A DNA stretch of 64,000 bases from a bacterium (GTDB lineage: Bacteria > Zhuqueibacterota > QNDG01 > JAGLOF01): the NCBI GenBank assembly GCA_016934955.1, contig JAFGRY010000028.1, positions 25,663 through 89,662 of the forward strand, given 5' to 3'. Shown piece by piece: positions 18,168-27,174 of this stretch (the first letter of the stretch is position 1; each line of letters starts with the position of its first letter). A program made the translations under genes and the position numbers. The notes below the pieces were generated by a model. It worked only from the letters and a program-made list of their open reading frames with translations. It searched no databases and was not told where the DNA came from.

Positions 18168-18503
18168 ATGCATTATAATATTAAAGAGTATAATGACGTA
18201 ACGGTCATCAGCGTAAAGGGGAACTTGATGGGTGGACCGGAAACGGTCGCCATCCATGAAAAGGTGAAGGAGCTGATCGATAATAACGTGAAAAAAATCG
18301 TCATTGATCTCGCGAAAGTGAAATGGATGAACAGTTCCGGGTTGGGAACAATGATGGGGTGCCTGACATCCCTGAAAACCGCCAACGGCGAATTGAAGCT
18401 CTCCGGTGTTGCTGAAAAAGTGAAGAGCCTCTTTATGATGACGAAATTGATCACCATCTTCGAGACGTACGATACCGTAGAAGATGCTGTCGCCGACTTT
18501 TAA
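18168..18503 (+). CDS. STAS-domain protein, anti-sigma factor antagonist type
   Basis: This encodes 111 residues forming one STAS domain. The acceptor loop reads VKWMNSSGLGTMMG and the fold ends with KSLFMMTKLITIFETYDTVEDA, the usual last helix. It has its own promoter and is closed by a strong hairpin terminator at 18531, so it is a single-gene transcript. It likely acts in a partner-switching pathway, but no RsbW-like kinase or PP2C phosphatase is near. It differs clearly in sequence from the STAS gene at 11023, so they are not a recent duplication. Confidence 0.9.
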   Translation: MHYNIKEYNDVTVISVKGNLMGGPETVAIHEKVKELIDNNVKKIVIDLAKVKWMNSSGLGTMMGCLTSLKTANGELKLSGVAEKVKSLFMMTKLITIFETYDTVEDAVADF

Positions 18504-18530
18504 CGGTACAGATGCATATACCTGATCTCG

Positions 18531-18560
18531 AAAGGGCGGGCCTGAGCCCGCCCTTTCCTA
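18531..18560 (+). terminator. Hairpin terminator after the STAS gene
   Basis: A perfect 11-bp stem, AAAGGGCGGGC (18531-18541) and GCCCGCCCTTT (18546-18556), encloses a CTGA loop. Only three T's follow, so it may also rely on the stem strength. Confidence 0.85.
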
Positions 18561-18585
18561 TGTCATACCAGAATGAGAAAACACC

Positions 18586-19572
18586 ATGACGCACGGGCCC
18601 GCCGCACAACAGACATATCTGCCTTCCGACATACAAAGCGCCCTGAAGCGGTTCGAAAAAGAGTATACCAGGCAGCTCACCGTTGATATTCCGCACCTGA
18701 CGCCGGTCTTCACCCATATCCTGGTATCCCACGGAAAACGTACCCGGCCTGTACTTTTTTTCCTCTTTCAGGCAGCCTTCAGCGGCCGGGTGACGGGAAA
18801 CGAGATCATTCCCGTACTCATTGAAATGCTGCATGAGGCGAGCCTCATTCATGATGACGTCGTTGATGCGTCACCGGCCAGACGCGGGCACGAGTCGATG
18901 AACATCACCTGGGGCAACAAAGTCGCCGTGCTCTGCGGAGACTATCTCATGGCAAAAATTCTCGATCTCGGGCTCAACGCCGGTATCAACGGTATGATGC
19001 CGATCATCTCCCGCACGGCCGTCAATATGGGACTGGGTGAGCTGCGGCAGGCCGTGGCCGATCCAGCCGAAAACGCGCTCGAAACAGCCTATTACAACAC
19101 CATACGGGACAAGACCGGGGGGCTCTTCTCCGCCGCCTGCGAACTCGGCTGTCTTGCCGGGGGCGCGGAACCCGGCATGCAGCTGCGGGGCAGGGAATTC
19201 GGTCTTGTATTCGGAACCCTTTTCCAGATCAAAGACGATCTTCTCGATCTCACCGGCAGCCCCCGTGACATGGGCAAACCCGCCGGTCAGGACCTCAGGG
19301 ATGGCAAAATCACACTGCCGCTTATACAGGCCCTGCAGCACCGGGACAGCCTCGGTAAAAAAGAAATATTTGACCTCCTGAAACGCAGGTCTGCTGAAGA
19401 TATCGCCGCACTTAAACAGATCATCGTCGCCGGAAAAGGCATAGAAGCGACCGAACGGGAAATCGACCGGCTCGCGGCGGAAGCGATGGATCTGCTTGCA
19501 TGCTTCCCCGCGAACCCGTATGTCGACACCATCAGAACACTGGTCTCGGCGAACAGGGACAGAAAACGATGA
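18586..19572 (+). CDS. Trans-polyprenyl diphosphate synthase
   Basis: This 328-residue cytoplasmic enzyme condenses isopentenyl diphosphate onto an allylic diphosphate, probably to make the quinone side chain. The first Asp-rich motif is at residues 90-94 (LIHDDVVDASPARRG) and the second is KDDLLDLTG near 213. GKRTRPVL at 50-57 is the substrate-binding segment. Length and motifs suit an octaprenyl/heptaprenyl-type synthase more than a short-chain FPP synthase, but chain length cannot be read with certainty. Its stop overlaps the start of the ApbE gene (ATGA). Confidence 0.9.
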   Translation: MTHGPAAQQTYLPSDIQSALKRFEKEYTRQLTVDIPHLTPVFTHILVSHGKRTRPVLFFLFQAAFSGRVTGNEIIPVLIEMLHEASLIHDDVVDASPARRGHESMNITWGNKVAVLCGDYLMAKILDLGLNAGINGMMPIISRTAVNMGLGELRQAVADPAENALETAYYNTIRDKTGGLFSAACELGCLAGGAEPGMQLRGREFGLVFGTLFQIKDDLLDLTGSPRDMGKPAGQDLRDGKITLPLIQALQHRDSLGKKEIFDLLKRRSAEDIAALKQIIVAGKGIEATEREIDRLAAEAMDLLACFPANPYVDTIRTLVSANRDRKR

Positions 19573-20582
19573 AAAAGCGATTCCTGCCGGTTCTGCTCGC
19601 GGCGGTCGCCCTGCTTCCCGCATGCCGCCGGGCGGCTGCACCCGCCCCCTATTCGCACACCCGTTTTCTCATGGACACCATAGTAACGATTACGGTGCAT
19701 GACAGCGGATCGGCAGCCGTTCCGGTGTCGGAGGCGGTGGACCGGGCATTCACGGTCATGGCAGATGTGGAAAAAACCGCCTCTGCCCATTTGCCGGAAA
19801 GCGACCTCTACCGCATCAATGCCGCATCGTTCAGCGAGGCGGTGGTCCCGCCGGAACTCGGGCGGATCATTGCCGCGGCCCTTGCTGTTTCTGAAAAAAC
19901 CGGCGGCGCCTTCGACCCCACCCTTGGCAGGGTCAAGGATCTCTGGCCCTTCACCACCCCCGATCCCGCCCCTCCTGACACGGCAGCTGTACGCAGCGTA
20001 CTCGCCTTCACGGGCTACCGGCATCTTGGCATCAGGGGCGACACGCTCAGCACCTCCCGTCCCGGCATGGAGCTTGACCTGGGCGGTATCGCAAAGGGCC
20101 GGGCCATAGACCTCGCCGTCTCATCCCTCCGGGAGGCGGGTATCAGTGCGGGAATCGTGGACGCCGGCGGCGATCTGCGCATATTCGGCACGCCTCCCCG
20201 GAAACCGTTCTGGAACATAGGGATACGTGATCCCCGGAGCGGCGGGGAGATATTCGGTGTGATTACGACAGGAGAAGCCGCCGTCGCCACTTCCGGCGAC
20301 TATGAACGGTTTTTCATATATAACGGTAAACGCTACCACCATCTGCTCGATCCGGCGACCGGGTTTCCGGCAGCAGGCACGGCCAGCGTTACCATTATCG
20401 CCCCGTCGGCGCTGGAAGCCGACGCGTACGCAACGGCGGTCTTCATCATGGGGCCTGAACGGGGCATGGGCTTCATTGAAGCGGAACCCGCTCTTGAAGG
20501 GATCATTATCTCAAGAGGGAACGACTCGCTGACATACACGGTCTCAACGGGGCTGAAAGATAATTTTCAGCGCCTGCGATAA
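19569..20582 (+). CDS. apbE: FAD:protein FMN transferase, lipoprotein (ApbE family)
   Basis: ApbE attaches FMN covalently to Thr/Ser of periplasmic-facing flavoproteins such as NqrC and RnfG. The 337-residue product from the ATG at 19569 has a lipoprotein signal (LLAAVALLPAC), then FLMDTIVTITVHD, GAFDPTLGRV, LDLGGIAKGRAID and AGGDLRIFG, all family hallmarks, and the C-terminal HHLLDPATGFPA. An earlier in-frame start at 19500 would lie inside the prenyl synthase gene and spoil the lipobox. No flavoprotein target (Rnf, Nqr, FMN-binding domain) is visible in the window. Confidence 0.93.
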   Translation: MKKRFLPVLLAAVALLPACRRAAAPAPYSHTRFLMDTIVTITVHDSGSAAVPVSEAVDRAFTVMADVEKTASAHLPESDLYRINAASFSEAVVPPELGRIIAAALAVSEKTGGAFDPTLGRVKDLWPFTTPDPAPPDTAAVRSVLAFTGYRHLGIRGDTLSTSRPGMELDLGGIAKGRAIDLAVSSLREAGISAGIVDAGGDLRIFGTPPRKPFWNIGIRDPRSGGEIFGVITTGEAAVATSGDYERFFIYNGKRYHHLLDPATGFPAAGTASVTIIAPSALEADAYATAVFIMGPERGMGFIEAEPALEGIIISRGNDSLTYTVSTGLKDNFQRLR

Positions 20583-20651
20583 AAAATCCTTTTCTTTAAT
20601 TGTGAAAATCAATATCATAATGATTACGGTTAACACGGCAGGAGGGTATGC

Positions 20652-21593
20652 ATGCCCCGGACACTGATTACGGGAGGCGCCGGCTTCCTTGGATCACATC
20701 TTTGCGAATACATGCTCGCCAGGGGTCACGAAGTGATCGCCATCGACAATCTGATCACCGGCACCACCGACAATATCGCGCATCTGAGGCAGGACCACTT
20801 CTCCTTTATCAAGCACGATGTCACCGAGTATATCTACATCGACGGCCCCATCGACTACATTCTCCATTTTGCATCACCGGCCAGCCCGCTCGACTACCTG
20901 GAACTGCCGATCCAGACCATGAAAGTCGGATCCCTGGGCACCCACAAGGCGCTGGGGCTGGCCCTGAAGAAGAAGGCCCGCTTTCTCCTGGCCTCCACGT
21001 CTGAAGTGTACGGTGACCCGCTCATTCATCCCCAGCCGGAAACCTACTGGGGAAACGTCAACCCGGTGGGTCCCAGGGGGGTGTATGATGAGGCAAAACG
21101 CTTTGCCGAGGCCCTGACCATGGCCTATCACACCTACCACGATGTGGACACGAGAATTGTCCGTATTTTCAATACCTACGGACCCCGCATGCGCCCGGAG
21201 GACGGCAGGGCCATTCCCGCTTTCGTGCCCCAGGCCCTGAGAAACGATCCCCTGACGATTTTCGGTGACGGCAGCCAGACCCGCAGTTTCTGTTTTGTGA
21301 CGGACCTCATGGATGGCATCTATCGGCTGCTCATGTCCGACATCACCGATCCGGTGAATATCGGAAATCCCGACGAACGGACGATCCTCGAGCTTGCCGA
21401 AAGCATCCTGGCAATTTCCGGCAGCAGCAGCACCCTGGAGTTCAAGGAACTGCCGCTGAACGATCCCAAGGTACGACAGCCTGACATCACCCTCGCCCGG
21501 GAGAAACTGGGGTGGCGTCCCGAGGTCGACCTCGAGGAGGGCCTCGGGATCACCATCGAATGGTTCAAAAAAAGGCTCGGCTATACAGGATAA
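20652..21593 (+). CDS. UDP-glucuronate decarboxylase (SDR family)
   Basis: The 313-residue protein has the Rossmann GGAGFLGSH at residues 8-16 and the catalytic YDEAK (Y about 142, K 146) with STSEVYGDP before it. [17 protein letters not shown] and [10 protein letters not shown] are typical of UXS-type decarboxylases, which turn UDP-glucuronate into UDP-xylose for surface polysaccharide. Start ATG follows GGAGGGTATGC. The downstream GT9 and WaaA genes place it in a lipopolysaccharide or surface-glycan operon. Confidence 0.9.
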   Translation: MPRTLITGGAGFLGSHLCEYMLARGHEVIAIDNLITGTTDNIAHLRQDHFSFIKHDVTEYIYIDGPIDYILHFASPASPLDYLELPIQTMKVGSLGTHKALGLALKKKARFLLASTSEVYGDPLIHPQPETYWGNVNPVGPRGVYDEAKRFAEALTMAYHTYHDVDTRIVRIFNTYGPRMRPEDGRAIPAFVPQALRNDPLTIFGDGSQTRSFCFVTDLMDGIYRLLMSDITDPVNIGNPDERTILELAESILAISGSSSTLEFKELPLNDPKVRQPDITLAREKLGWRPEVDLEEGLGITIEWFKKRLGYTG

Positions 21594-22611
21594 CCGCTTT
21601 AAAAATATACTGCTGATCCGTTTCAGCGCCATAGGTGATATCGTTCTTGTGACGCCCCTCATCAGGTGGCTGAAGCAGGCATTTCCAGGATCGAACATAG
21701 ACATTGTCGTCAAGAAACAGTACGCGCCGCTGCTTGAGACCAATCCCCGTCTGCACCGGATCATCGCCTGGGAACCCGCGTCGGCGCTCTCGCTGCTCAG
21801 GCAGGTACGCCCCTGGTCATATGACGTGGTCATCGATCTTCAGGGCAATACACGCAGCGGGCTGCTGATGCTCTTCCGGGGCAAGGCCGCCGGCGCCCGC
21901 TTCAGGCACATGCGGCTGCGCCGATTGCTGCTGGTAAAAACAGGGCTGAACCTGTACGGAAGGACGGTCCCGGTGCCGCTGCGCTTTCTTGACTCCGTCC
22001 GTAAATGGCGGGTCGCCGATGACGGCAAGGGCCTGGAGCTCTTCATCGATCCACGGGCGGCCGAGACAACCCGGTCCCTGCTGGAAGAGGCCGGCCTGAC
22101 CGCGAGAACCCCGTACGTGGTTCTCGCCCCCGGCGCCGGAAGAGCGACGAAGCGCTGGCCCGGGGACAGGTACGCGGAAGCCGCCCGGCGCCTGATCACC
22201 GGGGGGTATCGAGTGGTATTGACCGGCGGCCGGGAAGACCGGGACCTCTGCCGCGGCATTGCGGAAAAAACCGATTCCGACCGTATCGCCGATTTCAGCG
22301 GCCGGTGCAGCCTGCCCGAAACCGCGGCGCTTCTCGAGGGCGCGGCGCTGCTGATCACCAATGACACCGGAGTGATGCATATGGGCTGCGCGCTGGGAAC
22401 ACCGGTGACCGCGGTCTTTGGCCCGACGTCGAGGGAGCTTGGCTTTTATCCGTTCCGGGCCGTTTCCACAGTGGTGGAGCGGCCGCTCAGCTGCAGGCCC
22501 TGCTCGTTTCATGGAACGGAAACGTGCCCCCGCACCCATTTTGACTGCATGAAAACGATCGGCACGGATGATGTTCTGGCAGCGTCCGAACCATTAATGA
22601 ACCGGAAATAA
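21583..22611 (+). CDS. Glycosyltransferase family 9 (heptosyltransferase-like), start codon uncertain
   Basis: The frame encodes a GT9 protein that transfers a heptose-like sugar to the LPS core at the inner membrane face. [20 protein letters not shown] is the expected N-terminus, [19 protein letters not shown] the expected sugar-nucleotide site. The family start lies upstream of the first standard in-frame start, a GTG at 21649 that would cut off RFSAIGDI. No ATG, GTG or TTG precedes it in frame for at least 100 bases. An ATA at 21583 would give [11 protein letters not shown] and is my start; CTG at 21610 or slippage on the A7 run at 21567-21573 (linking to an ATG at 21560) are alternatives. 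The 5' end overlaps the decarboxylase gene by 11 bases. Confidence 0.75.
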   Translation: MQDNRFKNILLIRFSAIGDIVLVTPLIRWLKQAFPGSNIDIVVKKQYAPLLETNPRLHRIIAWEPASALSLLRQVRPWSYDVVIDLQGNTRSGLLMLFRGKAAGARFRHMRLRRLLLVKTGLNLYGRTVPVPLRFLDSVRKWRVADDGKGLELFIDPRAAETTRSLLEEAGLTARTPYVVLAPGAGRATKRWPGDRYAEAARRLITGGYRVVLTGGREDRDLCRGIAEKTDSDRIADFSGRCSLPETAALLEGAALLITNDTGVMHMGCALGTPVTAVFGPTSRELGFYPFRAVSTVVERPLSCRPCSFHGTETCPRTHFDCMKTIGTDDVLAASEPLMNRK

Positions 22612-22613
22612 AT

Positions 22614-23912
22614 ATGTATTCAATCTGGCATCTCATCTACAACGGCATCGTCCTGCCGCTGTTCTCGACAGCGATTTTCATCAGCCGCATCTTCAATGAA
22701 AAGGTCCGCAGGGGCCTGGCCGGAAGAAAAAACCTGTTCCCGGCACTCACGCAGGCTGTCTCCGCCCTGGGAAAAGAGGGGCCCCGTTTCTGGATCCACA
22801 GCAGCTCCATGGGTGAATTCGAGCAGGCGCGGCCGCTGATTGCCAAATTGAAGGAACGGTTTCCGGAAGGAACGGTGATCGTCACCGTCTTTTCGCCGTC
22901 GGCATACGATCATCTTCAGGACTACCGTACCGCGGACTACCTCTGCTATCTGCCGCTGGACACAAAGAAAAACGCCGAGAAATTTATCGACATCGTAAAC
23001 CCTGATGCAGGCGTGGTTATCAGGCACGATATCTGGCCGAATCATCTCTACCAGCTTCAGAAACGGGGCATTCCCTGCATTCTCGTGAACTGTTCCATCA
23101 GGCAGTCACCCTCGCTCTGGCTGCGTCTCGCACCCGGATCGAACCGTTATCTGCACGGCGCTTTTGACGAGATCCACACCATATCCCCCGCAGCCCGCGA
23201 CTACTGCGAAGCAAAACGGTGGGGCAGGGGGCCGGTTGAGGTGATCGGCGACACCCGCTATGACCAGGTGATTTTCCGGGCCCGCCAGGCGGAAACGATC
23301 GTCGAGCCGCTGCGAACATTGAAAAACGGCCGCCCGGGGTTTGTCATGGGCAGCACCTGGCCCTCGGATGAATCGGTACTCTTTGACGCCCTGGCGCGGC
23401 TGCGAAATGACGGCACCTCTCTCTGGATGGTGGTGGTCCCTCATGAGCCCACTGCGGAACACCTGGGCCTCATCGAAGAGCGGCTCGCCAAACTGGGATT
23501 TCATTCGCTCAGATTGTCCGAGGTGCAGCAGGAGCACCGTGACACGGGAGATGTCCTCATTGTCGATCGTGTCGGCATTCTGGCAAGCCTCTACGCGCTG
23601 GGCGAACTCTGCTATGTAGGCGGGGGGTTCGGGCCCGGCATTCACAATGTGCTCGAACCTGCGGCCCTGGGGAAAGTGGTGCTGTTCGGTCCCAGAAACG
23701 GCAATTCCTATGAGGCGGGCCAGCTCATTCAAAAGGGTGTTGGATTCGCCTGCAGCGATACCGCGTCCATGTATGAGACGCTGAAACAGTTTCTCGATGA
23801 TCCCGCCCGCATGGTGGAGACAGGGAAAAAAGCGGAAGCGATCGTCAATGAAAACCGCGGGGCCTCCGAAAGGATCATTCACCGCCTGACCCGTTTGATA
23901 GCCGAACAATGA
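22614..23912 (+). CDS. waaA: 3-deoxy-D-manno-octulosonic acid transferase
   Basis: WaaA (KdtA) adds Kdo to lipid A at the inner membrane. The 432-residue product begins with a membrane anchor (IWHLIYNGIVLPLFSTAIFI), then the GT30 domain with the catalytic glutamate in HSSSMGEFEQARP. VIRHDIWPN, GSTWPSDE, VVVPHEPT and CYVGGGFGPGIHNVLEPA are further GT30 landmarks; E of the last motif contacts CMP-Kdo. It starts 3 bases after the GT9 gene and its stop overlaps the next ABC ATPase gene (ATGA). It is the best evidence that the cell has a lipopolysaccharide-bearing outer membrane. Confidence 0.94.
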   Translation: MYSIWHLIYNGIVLPLFSTAIFISRIFNEKVRRGLAGRKNLFPALTQAVSALGKEGPRFWIHSSSMGEFEQARPLIAKLKERFPEGTVIVTVFSPSAYDHLQDYRTADYLCYLPLDTKKNAEKFIDIVNPDAGVVIRHDIWPNHLYQLQKRGIPCILVNCSIRQSPSLWLRLAPGSNRYLHGAFDEIHTISPAARDYCEAKRWGRGPVEVIGDTRYDQVIFRARQAETIVEPLRTLKNGRPGFVMGSTWPSDESVLFDALARLRNDGTSLWMVVVPHEPTAEHLGLIEERLAKLGFHSLRLSEVQQEHRDTGDVLIVDRVGILASLYALGELCYVGGGFGPGIHNVLEPAALGKVVLFGPRNGNSYEAGQLIQKGVGFACSDTASMYETLKQFLDDPARMVETGKKAEAIVNENRGASERIIHRLTRLIAEQ

Positions 23913-24664
23913 TACACGCGGACGCAATAACCTATACCTACCCCGGAAGCAGCGGTGATGCCGCTCTTCGGGGTGTTTCTTTCAGCATGGAGCCCGGGGA
24001 ACGGGTAGCGCTGATGGGCGCCAACGGATCCGGCAAGACAACCCTCATCCGCTGTCTCAACGGGCTCTTTCTGCCCGCGTCCGGCACGGTTACCGTGGAT
24101 GAGTTCCGTACCGATGAACCCGAGCATGCCTATGAAGTGAGACGGCGGGTGGGCATGATGTTCCAGAACCCCGACAACCAGATCGTCACGACCACCGTGG
24201 AGCGTGAGATCGCCTTCGGCCTGGAAAATCTCGGTCTTCCCTATGATGAGATGCGGGAGCGCACCGAAACGGCCCTGATACAGTTCGAGCTCTCTGCCTA
24301 CCGGGACACACCGCCCCATCTTCTCTCCGGCGGTGAACGGCAGCGCCTGGCCCTGGCCGCGGTCTGGGTGATGCGTCCCCGCTATCTGATTCTGGATGAG
24401 CCCACATCACTTCTGGATCCGCGCAGCCGCAAGGAGGTCATGGCCGTGCTCGAAAGGGATATGGCCGATCGCATCGGTCTCCTCACCGTAACCCAGATAC
24501 CGGAGGAGGCGCTGGCCTGCCGCCGGCTGGTGATCATGGACCGGGGCGCCATTGTCCGTGACGGCTCCCCCGCGGACATCTTCACCGACGCGGACAGGCT
24601 GCGCGATCTGGGATTGAGTGTTCCCGTTGCCGTTGAACTCGAATCGTATCTGCGGAATTCATGA
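23909..24664 (+). CDS. Energy-coupling-factor type ABC ATPase (EcfA-like), first of pair
   Basis: The 251-residue ATPase carries Walker A GANGSGKTT, the Q-loop MMFQNPDNQIVTTTVEREIA, signature LSGGERQRLAL and Walker B YLILDEPTS. The Q-loop sequence with NPDNQ is typical of the EcfA1/CbiO group, which powers vitamin and metal uptake. It overlaps waaA and the second ATPase by four bases each. No EcfT transmembrane subunit or S component is nearby, so the pair must work with a distant or shared EcfT. Confidence 0.9.
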   Translation: MIHADAITYTYPGSSGDAALRGVSFSMEPGERVALMGANGSGKTTLIRCLNGLFLPASGTVTVDEFRTDEPEHAYEVRRRVGMMFQNPDNQIVTTTVEREIAFGLENLGLPYDEMRERTETALIQFELSAYRDTPPHLLSGGERQRLALAAVWVMRPRYLILDEPTSLLDPRSRKEVMAVLERDMADRIGLLTVTQIPEEALACRRLVIMDRGAIVRDGSPADIFTDADRLRDLGLSVPVAVELESYLRNS

Positions 24665-25512
24665 ATATATCTATCGAACATCTCTTTTTCGAATACAATT
24701 CACCCTTCGCCCCCCGGCGGCAGGCGCTGACCGACATCTCCCTGCAGATCGACGCCGGTGAAATGCTGGCCATCGCCGGCGCGGCGGGCTCGGGAAAAAC
24801 AACCCTTATTCAGCACTTCAACGCCCTCCTGAGCCCTGCCGGGGGAACGGTTCGCATCGACGGCACCGACCTCAACGCGCAGAAAACGGATCTGAGAACG
24901 ATCAGGAGGCACGTCGGCCTTCTCTTTCAATTTCCGGAACTGCAGCTGTTTGAGGAAACCGTCTACCGTGATATCGCCTTCGGGCCGAAAAATCTGGGAT
25001 ATTCCCGGGAGGAAATCGACAGGCGGGTTCGCCGCTCCCTGGACCTGGTGGGTCTGGATTTCACCGCGTTCGCCGAGAAATCCCCCTTCGCCCTCAGCGG
25101 CGGCGAAAAGCGGCGTGTCGCCATCGCGGGGGTACTGGCCATGGAACCCCGGGTACTGGTGCTGGATGAACCGACCGTCGGCCTCGACAGCAGGTCCGCC
25201 TCAATGATCGAGACATTTCTGAGAGAGCTCAACAGCGGGGGCACGACGGTGATCTTCGTCTCTCATGACATGGACCTGGTGGCGCGGCTCGCCGATCGCA
25301 TTGCCGTGCTCGCCAGCGGGCGGCTCATCTATCACGGCGGACCCGGAGGGCTGTTCAGAAATGCTGCGCTGCTCGAGCGCGCCGGGCTGGACATGCCCCA
25401 TGTCACCCGCTATATGGCCCGCCTGCGCGAGAGCGGCCTCGATGTGAGCACCGACATCTTCACCCTGTCAGATGCAAAAAAGGAAATAGACCGGATAAAA
25501 CGCAATCAGTGA
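24661..25512 (+). CDS. Energy-coupling-factor type ABC ATPase (EcfA-like), second of pair
   Basis: This 283-residue ATPase has Walker A GAAGSGKTT, Q-loop FQFPELQLFEETVYRDIAFG, signature ALSGGEKRRVAIAG and Walker B VLVLDEPTVGLD. The FPExQLF sequence marks the EcfA2 group. Together with the preceding EcfA1-like gene it makes the usual heterodimer. The tail (residues 245-283) is longer than the core and may dock the T subunit. The lone pair attached to an LPS operon is odd. Confidence 0.9.
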   Translation: MNISIEHLFFEYNSPFAPRRQALTDISLQIDAGEMLAIAGAAGSGKTTLIQHFNALLSPAGGTVRIDGTDLNAQKTDLRTIRRHVGLLFQFPELQLFEETVYRDIAFGPKNLGYSREEIDRRVRRSLDLVGLDFTAFAEKSPFALSGGEKRRVAIAGVLAMEPRVLVLDEPTVGLDSRSASMIETFLRELNSGGTTVIFVSHDMDLVARLADRIAVLASGRLIYHGGPGGLFRNAALLERAGLDMPHVTRYMARLRESGLDVSTDIFTLSDAKKEIDRIKRNQ

Positions 25513-25536
25513 CACCACAGCTTGAAAGGAGCGGAA

Positions 25537-27153
25537 ATGGAACTCTCCAAGAGACACACAGCGATCATCACCCTGCTTTTAGCGATCATCCTGGGAACGG
25601 GGACGCTTTTCGCCTGGCAAACGAACGAACCCGACTGGGTGGACGGATATCCGGACGGCTGCACCAGCATCACCGTAGGCCGCAAGGCGTCCGCCGATGG
25701 ATCCGTGATCACCTCCCACACCTGTGACAGCCACCGCACCCGGGCCTGGCTCGATATCATGCCTCCACGGGATTTTCCCGGAGGGGCGAAGCAGGAGATG
25801 GTAAAGCGGATCGCCGATGACAGCAAAGCAATGCCGACATATGCGTATACCCCCACCGGTACTATCCCGCAGGTTGAGCATACGTATGGGTATATCAACA
25901 CCGCCTATCCGGCCATGAACGAGCATCAGCTGGCTGTGGGTGAGTCAACGTTCGGCGGCAGAGAGGAACTGCGGTCCGACATGGGGCTCATCGACTGCCA
26001 GCAGCTGGTGCATCTGATGCTGCAGCGCTGCACCACCGCCCGGGAGGCGATCAGGCTGGCGGGCGAGCTTACCGGACGGTACGGCTGGAACGACGCCGGT
26101 GAATGCCTCACTATCGCGGATACCAGAGAAGTGTGGCACTTTGAAATCGTGGGACCCGGCACCGGGAAAACCGGCTCGGTCTGGGTTGCCCAGCGGGTAC
26201 CCGACGACCATGTGTCGGTCAACGCCAACGGCAGCCGTATCCGCATGATCAATCTGGACGACCCGGACCATTTCATGGCCTCGAAAAATATCTACAGCGT
26301 CGCCGAGGAGCACGGCTGGTGGAACAAGAAGATGGGACATTTTCAATTCTGCTACACCTACGCCCCTGAGAGCCGCACCTCCCTGGCGACCCGCAGACGG
26401 GAATGGCGCGTACTCTCCCTGGCCGCGCCCTCACTCAACCTGCATCCGGAATCGGAAAATTATCCCTTTTCCGTAAAGCCCGATACGCCGCTCACCATGG
26501 AGATGCTGGTGGACATGTTCCAGGATTACTACGACGGCACCGAATACAATTTCGTCAAGAACATCACCTGCACCGACGATTCGGGCCGGACGGTCATCTC
26601 ACCCATGGCCAACCCCTTCATGCCCTACGACATGAACAAGATCTTCAAGATCAACGGCGGCTGGGGCTGGCGCGGCGAGCGCACCATCGCCCGCTGGTAC
26701 ACTATGTACGCCACCATCACCCAGAGCAGGGACTGGCTGCCCAACGAGGTCGGCGGTGTAGTCTGGCTGGCCTTCGACAATGTGGCCAATTCCATCTATG
26801 TGCCGCTCTACTGTTCCATCACCGACCTGCCGGCATCCTACAAGACTCCGGGAAGGGTGACCGGGTTTAACCGGGATTGCGCCTGGTGGGCATTCAACCG
26901 GCTGGGGACCCTCGCGGCCCAGCGCTGGTATGACATGCGCGATGACCTGGCGCGGGTCTGGGAACCGCTGCAGACGCGAATGTTCACCGAACAGGCCGAA
27001 ACCGACAGGGCCGCGCTGGAGCTGCTGAAAAAGGATCCCCTGGCGGCCAGGGTGTTCCTCACGCAATACGGCATCGGCTGGGGCGACAGAGTGGTCGCCG
27101 AAGCCTGGAAACTGGGCGATCTGCTCTGGACGAAATATGACGAACTTTTCTAA
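25537..27153 (+). CDS. C69-family dipeptidase, exported
   Basis: The 538-residue product from the ATG at 25537 (AAAGGAG 5 bases upstream) has an N-terminal hydrophobic signal (AIITLLLAIILGTGTLFAW), then DGCTSITVGRKASADGS. The cysteine in DGCTSI should become the N-terminal nucleophile after propeptide removal, as in peptidase family C69 (PepD-like, Ntn-hydrolase fold). DSHRTRAWL and GWNDAGECLTIADTREVWHFE are other family segments. It likely splits dipeptides outside the cytoplasm. A TTG start 15 bases upstream is less likely. Confidence 0.88.
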   Translation: MELSKRHTAIITLLLAIILGTGTLFAWQTNEPDWVDGYPDGCTSITVGRKASADGSVITSHTCDSHRTRAWLDIMPPRDFPGGAKQEMVKRIADDSKAMPTYAYTPTGTIPQVEHTYGYINTAYPAMNEHQLAVGESTFGGREELRSDMGLIDCQQLVHLMLQRCTTAREAIRLAGELTGRYGWNDAGECLTIADTREVWHFEIVGPGTGKTGSVWVAQRVPDDHVSVNANGSRIRMINLDDPDHFMASKNIYSVAEEHGWWNKKMGHFQFCYTYAPESRTSLATRRREWRVLSLAAPSLNLHPESENYPFSVKPDTPLTMEMLVDMFQDYYDGTEYNFVKNITCTDDSGRTVISPMANPFMPYDMNKIFKINGGWGWRGERTIARWYTMYATITQSRDWLPNEVGGVVWLAFDNVANSIYVPLYCSITDLPASYKTPGRVTGFNRDCAWWAFNRLGTLAAQRWYDMRDDLARVWEPLQTRMFTEQAETDRAALELLKKDPLAARVFLTQYGIGWGDRVVAEAWKLGDLLWTKYDELF

Positions 27154-27174
27154 CCACAACCAGGGACAACAACA

